From contig CM042085.1 of the NCBI GenBank assembly GCA_023512835.1, positions 6,424,062 to 6,488,061 of the forward strand: a stretch of DNA of 64,000 nt, read 5' to 3'. The DNA is from Taxillus chinensis. Lineage: Eukaryota; Streptophyta; Magnoliopsida; Santalales; Loranthaceae. The notes beneath the pieces were generated by a model that saw nothing but the letters and a program-made list of their open reading frames with translations, was not told the DNA's origin and did no database searches. Positions 46,162-57,337 of this stretch are shown in pieces. Made by a program: the position numbers and the translations under genes. Position 1 is the stretch's first letter. Each line of letters opens with the position of its first letter.

Positions 46162-47933
46162 TTGTTATAATAAAATTTTTGTTTTTTTTTGGGTTTTAAA
46201 ACTCAAAATTATTTTTGTTTAATTTTTTTTTATACTTAATTTTTTTTTTCTTTTTTTTATAAAACAACTTTTCCTTTATTATTAGGGTTGAGTACGGTAA
46301 GTGAAATTTGGACCATTTGATTGTGAAAGGAATGATTTTATCATTAATTTTTTCTCCTTTCTCATCTGTTTATTTTTTTCCCGGAGACACGGTATTCTTA
46401 ATAATAATAATAACAATAATAATAGTATTGGTATTTCTGGTTTGAGGTTTTTAATTATTTTATTAAATTGAGCAAATAATGTTGCTTTTCGGCACGTAAA
46501 AAAAGGCCAGTAAATAAATGTGTTTGGCTGGTGGTTTCAGACTAGTTGAAAGTGAGGATGGCAAGCAAGAGGCGTATTACAAGGTTATTTGAATTTTGAT
46601 ACATGTACTCGCAACCTATCCCCCCATTAGTATCTTTGAACAAATTTTGATGGGTCCGAGATATCTTGTGAGATTGTTATCGCGAGCTGAATTTTGTTGA
46701 GAACTTATCATGAGCGATAACGTTTGATAGCAATTCCAATTCCATAATGCGAGACAATTCGATAACAATTCATTATTGGTGGTCTTGTTTTCCTGCCGAT
46801 CTTTTAGAATGGCGTTCCGAGATTACCAAGCCAGGACCGAGAGGTTGTCGTTCAATATACTGACATTTATTTTATGTTATTCAATTTTAGATTTTTGAAC
46901 CATGTAATTAGTAGAGAGTTGTAATTGAATTCACCATACTATTTGTTTGGGCATTTGATATAAATTCTTTGAGTGGGATGTTAATATTTGGATGCTAAGT
47001 TGTTGACAACGTTTCAAATATAATACCTAGGAATTAAATCTTTGAATCTTCCAATGGAATATGCAAAGTTCTCTGAAAGGAGAAGCTCATTCAAATTTTT
47101 GGTGATGAATAAAGTGGTTTAATCTTCTAATGGACGTGTAAAGTTCCCTACTCTAGGAAGTCTTGGTTGTAACATTCCAAAGATGATGCAGGTTGGATGG
47201 AATTATGGAAAGGCTTGCTAATATCATTTATGGAGGTGCTTCGTTCCTTTTTTATTCCAACATTTGTGCTCCTTGCTGTATGGAAGTCTTGATTGGAAAT
47301 TGCAAGAGGTATCCTGGGGAAACCATTTACTTCGGACGGTAGTAGCCCAATGAAAAATAGGTTGTGTTTTTATTATCCTTACGATGTAAAAAATTATTCC
47401 CGATGTAGAACATGAGGGAAGCCATGAGCGTGAGACTAAAAATACAAATACGTCGATGCAAATATTGAAGTTAGTATTTACAATGGTAATATTTCTCTTT
47501 AACACTTTCAAGGACCAAATAGAGGGTTGACAATGCTCGTTTCAAAAAGGCTCTTCGGTCCGGAGCATCCAAAAATCCGTTCATGTCGGCACATAAAAAA
47601 TATATACACCAAAAATGTTTAAGATGCATAATTGTTCGAGAAGCTCAAATGTTAATTGTTCATCTCACGTCATAAAAGGACCTGCACCAAGAAAAGGACC
47701 TGGACAGCGCCAAAAAAAGGACATGCACTAACATAAACCCGCTTTAAAAATGACCCTGCACTGCGTTCTATCATTGGTTGCCACCTGCTCTAGAAAGGAC
47801 CAGCACCAAATGTACGTTTATATTAAAATCTCCATTATAAAGCAAAATAAAATTGAATAATAAAATTATTAACGATCGAGCGAATCTTTAACTCACCCAT
47901 TAAATTATTGGTGTATAGTCCTCATCGGCATCC

Positions 47934-49171
47934 TTATTTGCTCTTGGATGTTTTTTCTTTTTGGTTCGATGGGCATGTACGCTTGTAATGATTAATAATT
48001 TTATTACAAAATCTACACAATCTCAATGGTTTGGTGATTGCTTTCTCTACTCTTCCCTTGAATCTGTAACTACTTCCTTTAGTTTTTGACATTGTAGGTG
48101 GATGAGCTGCTATATTGGAAAGCGATTTTTCGCTTGGGTATTATTTAAGGAAGATGTGATAATATAATTCTTTTGGAGGTGGCCATTAATTTATTTCCTA
48201 ATGGAAGTAACTCTTTTGATATTCACCATTATCATTCTTGCCTGAACATTGTTTGAGAATTCTATGATATGTTCATCAGGCGCCTTTCCTTGTGAGCCTC
48301 CAGTGAATTCCATGGTTATCATATACAATCTCATCCGTTGCATTTGAGTCCACGCTAATCCCATATATAGGAAACGAGCCAACAAATTCATTTCTTAAAA
48401 CGAAAAACACATGTCGACAAATATTCCATGACCTCAAATTTCTTACAAGACACTTTCGCTGATCCAAAGTATAACACTTCACGAGAATAATCAAAAATAT
48501 CATCTTGCCCACGATATCGTCTCACCAAATAGGTGTGGTATCCTCAATCTGTGTAACATTAGAGGCATAATCATCACTCTTGTTTTAACTCATCTTTGTA
48601 ATTCTTAAAAATTGTTATAGTGTATAACTTGGACATGATTTGATCCTCAATACCAACACCGAGCGGACAGTTGAGGCCGTTCATATAAATCCTTATGTTG
48701 TGCTTCAAGTTCATTGTACCTCTGTTTTTTATAGCTCTGTCAAATCGTTGAACAAAGACACACAATGAATTCTTGTTGTCAACAAATCTGTCCAAATAAA
48801 AGCATTAATACTCTCGAATCTTTGAGTAGTTCTAATGCCACACGTGAAAACATTTTTGTCTTTTATATATCTTTGGTATCACGCATTCACAATTTGATAG
48901 AGAGGCCGAAGCCAGAAACATTATCCTTTAAATTATTTCTCACTATCACATCCTCCCATTTTGTCTCAAAATCACTTGGTGAGATAACTTCCCAAATGCA
49001 GTTGAGAAAAGGGATACTGAAATTCTTATCGTGCGATTGCCTAACTTGTCATAGCTTCTTTAGAATGTGCCACATACAATATTGATGGACAGTTGTTGGT
49101 AACAATATTAATTGCAGCTGTCATTGCAGGATCTTGATCCGTGATGATGACACTAGGTACATTTTCACCCA
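47934..49171 (-). pseudogene. FAR1-related (FRS/MULE transposase-like) C-terminal fragment
   Basis: The minus strand reads, in broken frames, GENVPSVIITDQDPAMTAA (the MULE transposase block with the second catalytic Asp), then WEDVIVRNNLKDN, DRFVDNKNSLCVFVQRFDRA, a SWIM-like piece ending ICRHVFFVLRNEFVGS, and a C-terminal zinc-knuckle-like end CRFCNKIINHYKRTCPSN before a stop at 47934. The order fits FAR-RED IMPAIRED RESPONSE 1 family proteins, transcription factors derived from Mutator-like transposases. Several frameshifts are present. The N-terminal DNA-binding part is missing: homology stops exactly where direct repeat copy B begins. It is a truncated pseudogene or a remnant of an autonomous MULE. 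Confidence 0.75.
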
Positions 49172-49613
49172 TCTTTCTTCCCATTTATATGTGAGAAATC
49201 AAGTTTTCAAACGTATCCCACTTTACATATAGATAGAACGACATATAACATTCACTAGAGTAGCTAGCAAATAAATTTTTCTATCCGCCTATATTCCACT
49301 ATCATTTTTTTATCTATTCAAATAAATGTTCAAATTAAATTTCTACATTATTTTTTATCTAAAAAATTATTAAAATAATTTAATTTCACAATAAAAATTC
49401 ATATTATAAAATAATTAAATAATAATATTTAAAATATTATAAAACTATAAATATAAATAATTTAAATTTAAAAGAGAATGAAATATACTGCTACGGCTTT
49501 CTACCCCACCGAGAAGTCGGGAGTCTTGCTGACTCCCAAATACCACGGAAACGACAGACAGTTCATAGGCTGTTCGAAGGAGTCCTGCTGCCTCTGGTTT
49601 ATTACTTTGTTCG
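49172..49613. repeat. 0.44-kb direct repeat, copy B
   Basis: Second copy of 45527-45970, same orientation, about 3.6 kb away. Its left edge abuts the truncated FAR1-like frame. The embedded open frame MKYTATAFYPTEKSG...CCLWFITLF is preserved unchanged. Confidence 0.9.
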
Positions 49614-50015
49614 AGGGGTTTTTATATATATATATATATATAATCTATGTTTGGAGTCTTCAGGCTTCAGATATACCACATTTTTGCAATTGAGGAATGA
49701 GTCTATCCATACCGTCGAGATCAACAAGAAAAGGGTAGCTTTTAATAATTAAAAAAACGACAAAAAGATGTAATTTCTTTTCTCCCCACAAATTTTCCCC
49801 CCAATTGAAAAGATCTGAAAAAAAAATAAAAATTAATAATTTAAAATATATTTATACCAAAAATATCCTCATTAAGCATATAAGTTTTACTTCAGAAAAA
49901 AAAACAATAATTCTTTCACCAAATTCACAAGAGAAATATATATATATATATATATAATGGAATCGAATCAATGAATCATCCACGTCTAGTAGTACAAAAT
50001 CCGCAGCGACAGCGC

Positions 50016-50504
50016 CTAGAAAAGCTCACCCTCCTTGTGAGTGTGAATCACGCAGTCTGAGGCCGGGTACGCCACACATGTAAGCAGGTAACCCTTCTCC
50101 ATCTGACTGTCATCGAGGAATGACCCATCGGACTGATCCACCGAGCCATTCACCACCCGTCCGGCACAGGTGCAGCAAGCCCCTGCCCTGCAAGAATATG
50201 GCAGGTCAAGTCCTGCAGCCTCCGCTGTGTCTAGGAGGTAAGCATCGTCAGGAGCATCAAACTCGCTCTCTTCTCCATTTGGTCCAATCAGCTTGACTTT
50301 GTATGTGGCCATCGCAGATGCTTGGAAACAAGGGGATGTTTTCAAGCCCAAGACTTTGGAGAGTGTCTGTACAGAACCAACAGAGGAAGGGCTCTTGAAA
50401 AAAGCACTACGAAGTTGCATTTGGGGTCCTCTTTTAATCATGCAAGGTCTCTGAAGCTGCACTTGGGGTGCTCCTTTAATCAGGGAAGGTGAAGAGAGAC
50501 CCAT
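50016..50504 (-). CDS. chloroplast/plastid [2Fe-2S] ferredoxin, root (Fd3) type
   Basis: Single coding exon, 162 residues. Residues 1-65 form a Ser/Lys/Gln-rich plastid transit peptide; the mature protein starts near [17 protein letters not shown]. Cluster cysteines are C105, C110, C113 and C143 ([13 protein letters not shown] and YLLTCVAYP). The end [12 protein letters not shown] matches plant ferredoxins. The [11 protein letters not shown] and [12 protein letters not shown] wording is closer to the non-photosynthetic Fd3/FdIII group, which receives electrons from root FNR and feeds nitrite reductase, glutamate synthase and sulfite reductase. Unusually, residue 111 is Cys where ferredoxins have Ser (GACCTC rather than GACSTC). 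A probable 5'UTR intron ends CCTCTACAG just upstream of the leader. Confidence 0.95.
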   Translation of the reverse strand: MGLSSPSLIKGAPQVQLQRPCMIKRGPQMQLRSAFFKSPSSVGSVQTLSKVLGLKTSPCFQASAMATYKVKLIGPNGEESEFDAPDDAYLLDTAEAAGLDLPYSCRAGACCTCAGRVVNGSVDQSDGSFLDDSQMEKGYLLTCVAYPASDCVIHTHKEGELF

Positions 50505-50514
50505 GGCGGACGTG

Positions 50515-50528
50515 TTTCCCCGGGGAAA
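50515..50528. other. perfect 14-bp palindrome in ferredoxin leader
   Basis: TTTCCCCGGGGAAA lies 10 bases upstream of the ferredoxin start codon, between the likely intron acceptor and the ATG. It could form a small hairpin in the mRNA or be a protein site; no function is assigned. Confidence 0.6.
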
Positions 50529-50549
50529 ATGTCACACTGTAGAGGCAAA

Positions 50550-53500
50550 ATAGTTACCTCATTAAGGAAAAGAATAATGCAGAAAGCCCTTGATTTAAAT
50601 GAAAAAAAATGCATATAAATATTAACGCACCACTTGTATATTTTCTTTCATATTTGTTTCTCACGAGGAATTCTTACATACGAAGACAATGGCTGATAGA
50701 AATATTTAAAGCAGAAGAAACCGTGTTATCGAATATAAAACCACATTTTATTGGAATTAAGACATGTTCGTTGGTTTGGTTTATTTTTCACACGAGTCAT
50801 GACCCAATTGAAAAAGAAGACATAGAATAAAGGTAGCCGATGGTAAATGAAAGCCTTCACCATTGGAGCGTGCTACTGGACTTACACTGATAGTGGTTCA
50901 TTTTATATATTCGTCATCAGAGTTCACCTGAGAGCTGAAGAGTCAAGACTCAAGAGACTAGCCAATGCCATTATGCCGGCCCAAGATATGAATAACAGCA
51001 GAGCTACATGATTTCCAAGTCCATAGATTTTTATGGGGTAAAGGAAAAAGACCTCCCAACAGATTCCCCCACAGGCCACAAGACACAGGACAGGGGGGCT
51101 GCAAGAACCCCTATAATCTGTTGACAGCTTGTGACACAAGAACCCTTGATTTATCATCAAAATATTTCTGACAATCTTAATCTTTTACCCTGGGTACATT
51201 GTGAAAAGGATACAATCACTATGTTATAAGCTAAGAGTGATTAATGATTAGACGAGGCATGAAAGTAGGTTGTCATTTAATACTGCAGCCCTGATAGAAG
51301 ATGCACCCCAGACAAACAACTATTTTGCTTGTCGGTTATCCATATCTAATAAAAACAATGCCATTGATATTTGGAGAACTATGAAAAGACAGACACCAAT
51401 AGCCTTCTCAGCTCCATAGATTTATATGGGGCCAAGGCAAACCACAACACTACACAATCCTTTAATCGTGGGGCCAAAAAAAAAAGCATTATGTGAACTA
51501 GTGCCTTCGGAAGTATGATATGTATTCTTTATTAAAACTCATATAAGAGATAAAACAGACTAGCTCGTGTGTGGATCTCCGCTCTTCACTCCACTGACTC
51601 AAGGCTCTATATTATTATTTTTAACAGATAGAGAAAGCATCTCTAAATCCAAAGATTTTTTATGGGGTCAAGGTAAAACACCACAACTCCAATCAACCAA
51701 ACACAGTCGTCCTCCTGCGGAGGGGCAAAAAAACAACAACAGAAGGATTAATGAAGTCTTTTCTCTTTTTCCCACAAGACCATGCAATGCCCGTTTTGCA
51801 ATAGAATTATTAAATACAAGGTTCTGAATAACATCACTCCCGTAGCACCACATTCAGCTTCAATGAAAGCATTACTCAACTCCATATGTATCTTCTTACA
51901 TGGACATCCAATGTCAGATAATATTTTGCTTTACACCCCTTATATATAAAAGCAAATTATCATGATCAACTTTTTTTTTTTTGAGAAGTGGTAAATTTAT
52001 AAAGGCAACAGCCAGGAAAAATCTAAAAGCATACCAAGAGTAAGATTATTTTGTTGGGTTCGGACAAAACTCACCCAAAAAGCTTGGTATAATTAAACCT
52101 GCCCACATCCTTAGGGAACAATATGACATAAACACTTGACGCGCGCATGGAACAACCGAACATATTAAAATGTTAAAAATACATTTATTATGAAACTATT
52201 GCCACAAAAACATCCATGCCCAGATACAAACAAAAACTTTTAAAACAATTTATGTGTGTTTTTCATTCGAACCCGAAACAGGTCTTAAGATCCCAAAAAA
52301 AAAAAAACCTATGAGAAATATTGAAGAAAACAAAACAACACAGATAAAAAAAACAAAAAATAATTAAACGACTCGGACAAGCTTTAAGGTGAGAAAGTAG
52401 ATCATACCAAACAGAAAAAAAAAAAACGAGAAGCTGCAAAGATAACCCCCACAACCTGGCAGCGAGAAGCGGAGAAGTCGAGGGATTGCGTTTATAGGAA
52501 GCCCGGTGGAGAGAGAGAGCCATAGGCCTTTTTTTTTATTAAAATGTTTGAAGTACCTTTCACACATAAAACTTCTATTAAAAATGAGTTTGCTGTCATT
52601 GCTAATAATTTTAAGAATTAAAATTAATATATCATTTGAATCAATCCCTTAAACGATGCTAATAATATTTCCAAATTCCAACAATATAAATTATTAACAC
52701 CAAACTTACATATTATAGCGCATCCCGAACACCATGTAAGCACCCACTTCTAAATGTTTTTTTTTTTTGAAAAATAAATTTAATAAAAATAATTAAAATT
52801 TTCACTATTCACTTTCTTCAATTAACAAAAATTAAAACATTATTCTTTCATATTTAACATTTGCTTCTCCACTTTCTAAATAATTATATATATATATATA
52901 TTCCTCTTTTTCGTTTTCAATTTTTATCCCTATTTTCTATAAATAACATTTTAATCAAATAATAAATTAAGATAGAAACTAAAAAATATCACAAAATATT
53001 AATTATTAAAATAATAAACAAATATTTTTGATTATTTTTTCTAATACAAATACAACGCATGGTTAATGATGCTTCCATAAGATCAAAAGTTTCTAACATA
53101 ATTAATTGTTGACACACACACACACACAAAAGCTATTAAATTACATAATTGTATTTAGTGTAAATTTTCATTTATATTTAACTATAGCTCTTAAAAGCTA
53201 AGTCCTACTTATCACTCCCATATACTTGAAGCTCATTTATGGCCATTGTACTAAGCTACAAATATTCTGTCCAAAAGTGTGAATTTGCTGCTTCAAGCTT
53301 TATTGGCTCGATACTCATCAACTCAAAGCACTGAGCCCAATACTCAAATCTTTGCTTGGCACTACTATGTTCGCCACTCCAATTTGGGTGTGCCAAGCTA
53401 CCTGTTGCGCCAATTAGCTCATGCTACAAGTAGCCCCCAGTAATAATTTTGTCCTATTCTTTTCTTCTTTTATGTTTTTTACAAGGGTAAAGTAACATTT

Positions 53501-54480
53501 TAAACTCCATTTTTTGTAATTTTAGGGTTCTTTACCCCATTAGAGCTAGAACTGTGAAAAATATAAAGGTTTGAGCTATGATTGAGGTGATTTGACAAGC
53601 ACGTGAAACTACCTTTTATCTCTATCTCATCCTCTTATAATGAATTTTACCTTGTGTATGTAGAGACATAACATGTTAGCTTAAACCATATTATAAGGTG
53701 AAGACAACTTTAATGTGATGTTTTAACTATTAACTCTTCTTAATCATCTTTGTTATTTGTATTATTTTATTGAATATCTTGAATGCTTCATATCTAACGT
53801 TTATTTGGCCAACTTATCCTTTACTTTATGTTAACTTATAATGAATCCAAATATGAAATAAATAACTGAAAAATTAAGATAATTAAACTAAAAACTACAT
53901 AAGTTGCAAAAGTCCATGTATGTTTTTAAGACTTCTAGTTATCTAGTTAGCGATAGTGACGAAATGCCCTAAGACTAACAACTTGTAATCAGAAAATTGC
54001 CAACCCACACTAGTGAAGAATCAAGTACATAAAATTGCAAGCAGAAACATTCGAAAGATAAATATATTACAAAAAAAAATATTAATTATGGATTTTGTAT
54101 CTAAATGCTAATTAAATGTTCCAGGCATAGCATATCAGTGTGACAAAGGTATGAAGCACACAAACAGGTATAAGCACATAGATGTGACAAGGTTTAGAAT
54201 CCAATCTGCTAGATTGATCATCAATCCGTGAAGCAAAACATTGTTTTTCAGCCACACTTCTGCATATTTTGGCTTCGGCATTTAAACCATGACTGACAAA
54301 ATAACCCTAATAGATGTCGCACATTTTTTACTGTTGTGATTAATAATTAGATGCTGCGATCTCAGTCACTCTTGTTCCATAGCATCCCTGATCGTATTGG
54401 GTTTGGATTTTTAGCTGGGAGAGAGCAGTAGGAATAGGTTGACTTTTTTAGGAACCACAGCAAAGATGATCCCAGGGAGC
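50550..54480. other. intergenic, no gene seen
   Basis: Three diverged copies of a TCCA-AGATTT-TATGGGG-AAGG block lie at about 51022, 51412 and 51648. The rest is AT-rich, with a TA run near 52881 and (CA)n near 53112. The last 120 bases are probably the 3' UTR of the nonaspanin gene. Confidence 0.45.
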
Positions 54481-54496
54481 ATGTATACACGCATGC

Positions 54497-57270
54497 TCAT
54501 TCGCTCTTGACAGCCTGATAGAACTTGAGAACAAACATTAATGAAGCTCGAAAACTTATTGTACCAAGCATTAGGAAAAATGCATAGCACATGAAAGCAT
54601 TATAGCCAAAGAAGAATAATAGTTGCATGAAAACCCCCATATTTGTTTTGGCGTAATAGAAGATGCAATAGCCAAACATGAAAATAGCTGTTGATCCCCC
54701 CTAAGCACAGATCTGCTTGAACAACCATAAAATAATATAAAATTAGGTTGGTACTGAGAGTTGCAAATAAAAGCTCAAAGCTTTCCAGAATGAAGAAAAT
54801 AAACAAGGTAAAATAGCAAGATGCAACTAGCAAAATTAGGTAAGAGCAACACACCTCCACCACCAATCATGATCTTCCAGGTAAAGCTGAATGTATGTTA
54901 AACCTATGCTGATAAATGTAGTGAGCATAATAAGGACCACAAACATAATAAACAAAATGCCATACAGGGTGTAGATTTTAAAGCCCCACAAGCTTGCGTA
55001 CAAGTGATGTAATTCAAGAACAATTGCACTGAAAGGTAAAAGACCACCAATGAACATTTGACCAGGCGTTTTCCTGTACCAAGCTAGCGGTGGAATATCC
55101 CTTATGCACCTCTTTGTCACACAAGGTGCTTGAAATTCAGACCTAAAACAGTATCCAATCACTCCACCCAAACCAAACAATGGGACAGCAACAAATATAT
55201 ATATAATGACAATCAGCATAATACTGCCAACTGGAAGTGCAGTTGTGGAACCATAAAATATGGCAATCGTATTAAGAATAGACACCATCATAAAAAGTGG
55301 ACCTAGGAAAAGGATCCTGGTAAGAAGAGAACTTTTTTCCTGAAAGAATCACAATTATAACAGTCACCCAAAAAAATGAAGGAAAATATAGCAAAAACGA
55401 AGAAATGAAGTACAATACAATTAATAATTACCCATCCAGCTACAACAAATTGACTGTGGAAAGAAGCAGCAGTGTAGCCAGCAACAACAAATGTAAAAGT
55501 ATAAATCATAACAAGAGAAGTAGACAATGCTCCACGATTGTATGGAAAAAGGATGCCAAGAAATGCCAGAAAGAATAAGAAGAGGGCCTTGAGGGAAAAA
55601 GCGCACAAAAACTTAGAAATTATAAAAACGAGAGTTATTAAAGTCCAACAAATGGGAAGTATACAGCAAGGTTTGGTGCATGGCACCAATGAAGGGAATG
55701 ACTTGAAAATGAAAGATTTGGAGCCATTCAGCTCCAGACTAATTTATGCATTTTAATCCCTGGACCTTGATCGTGACAATACAAAATCTCAGGAGTCAGG
55801 ACCTTTTTATACTATCTGATATCATGCTTACATGTTTTCCTTTTGATCTCATTATTAATATCTTTTAATTATAATTTTACTTTATTGGGGTGGGCGGGGA
55901 TAAGGGGGAGGGGGGGCTTATTCTGGAAAAATATGAAGGCAGCTTTCAGTTGTGCAATGGACAAGCAACAATGAAGGCTTTGGATATTAAGCAAGCTACA
56001 GTATCTTTCCACAATAAACAACCTCTGAGCATTATTTAGGGAATATTAGTAGATTGGACATATGCTGTAGCTTACAGGGTTAACAACTGTGTACCAGTGC
56101 CTATCACAGCAAAAAACAAGGACAGGTATTGAGGATATCTAAATATGTCACCATGAATGAATTTCCAGCCAATATCCTTATCTTCTTCTTCATCTCTAGT
56201 GGAACACCTGCAATAAAAATGAACAATTGGAAGGAAAATTGAATTTGCTCAGAGCTCTACTAAGCTACAAGAATCATTTGGATACAGGAACTAGAACCTG
56301 CTAGTGCATTACTTTCTCAGATCATTCTTCAGACGCCTCATAAAAAGCACGGTAAGTAATCCCATCAAGAGCACAATGATGACAACTGAGTTGATGATTG
56401 AAAACCAATGAATTTTCTGATGAACTGGTAGCATTGAAACCTTTGAATATTTGTCCATTCTATTATTGAAACTTTTTAAGGTTGAATTCCAGAAGACAGA
56501 ATAGGAAAATCTAACATTGATTTCAGCATCTTCTGATATATCGACAACATAACTTGGATCGCTAAAAGCTTGTACTTCTATCACTTGGTTACCATTGTAG
56601 AGTGCATCAAACTGCACATGTGTGAATAAATAGTATCTTGGCCCATTTTCATGAAGGTTCCAATCCTCTTTGTCAACCTTTCCAATGAACCCCCATAATT
56701 GAAGATCATCATAGTACATCTGAAAATAATATTCACTGGTAATAACATCCCTAAACTTTGCAACCTCATCTTTGTGGAGACTTTTCTGGCACAAGGCCAC
56801 CAAATTTCTGGACTCCTGAAATTTCAACTCATATAAAGAATTGGTCAAACGATCACCATTCAAAATCTCTCCAAGGGATTCCTTCTTCCTAATAAGTTGA
56901 ACTACATACCGTAAAAGTAAAAAGTCAAAATCATGCAAGCAGTGTAAGTAGATAAAATAATGAAAAAAACCATGTTGAGAGCATGACACCATTGGCATAT
57001 CATACAATTTATTAAAAATGTGTGTGAGTGTGATAGAGATAACAGAAATTTTCAAATTGGAAAACTAAAATAAAGTACAAACTAGAGACATCATGGTTTT
57101 ACTTGACACAATGCATTTGGCCAATAATTGTTTTGTCTACGTGAATATTCTGGAGAGTTGGAGGATACCAGTTTCCCATACAAATGATACACAAATATAT
57201 ATCAAAGTGATCAAACTCTCAAACTCTTGCATCATCACATTCCCATCCATGAACACACACACACACTCTT

Positions 57271-57337
<67 letters not shown>

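Noticed and set aside
45527..49613. LTR retrotransposon hypothesis for the 0.44-kb direct repeats
   Set aside because: No TG...CA ends, no primer site or polypurine tract, no gag/pol, and the internal sequence is FAR1-like.
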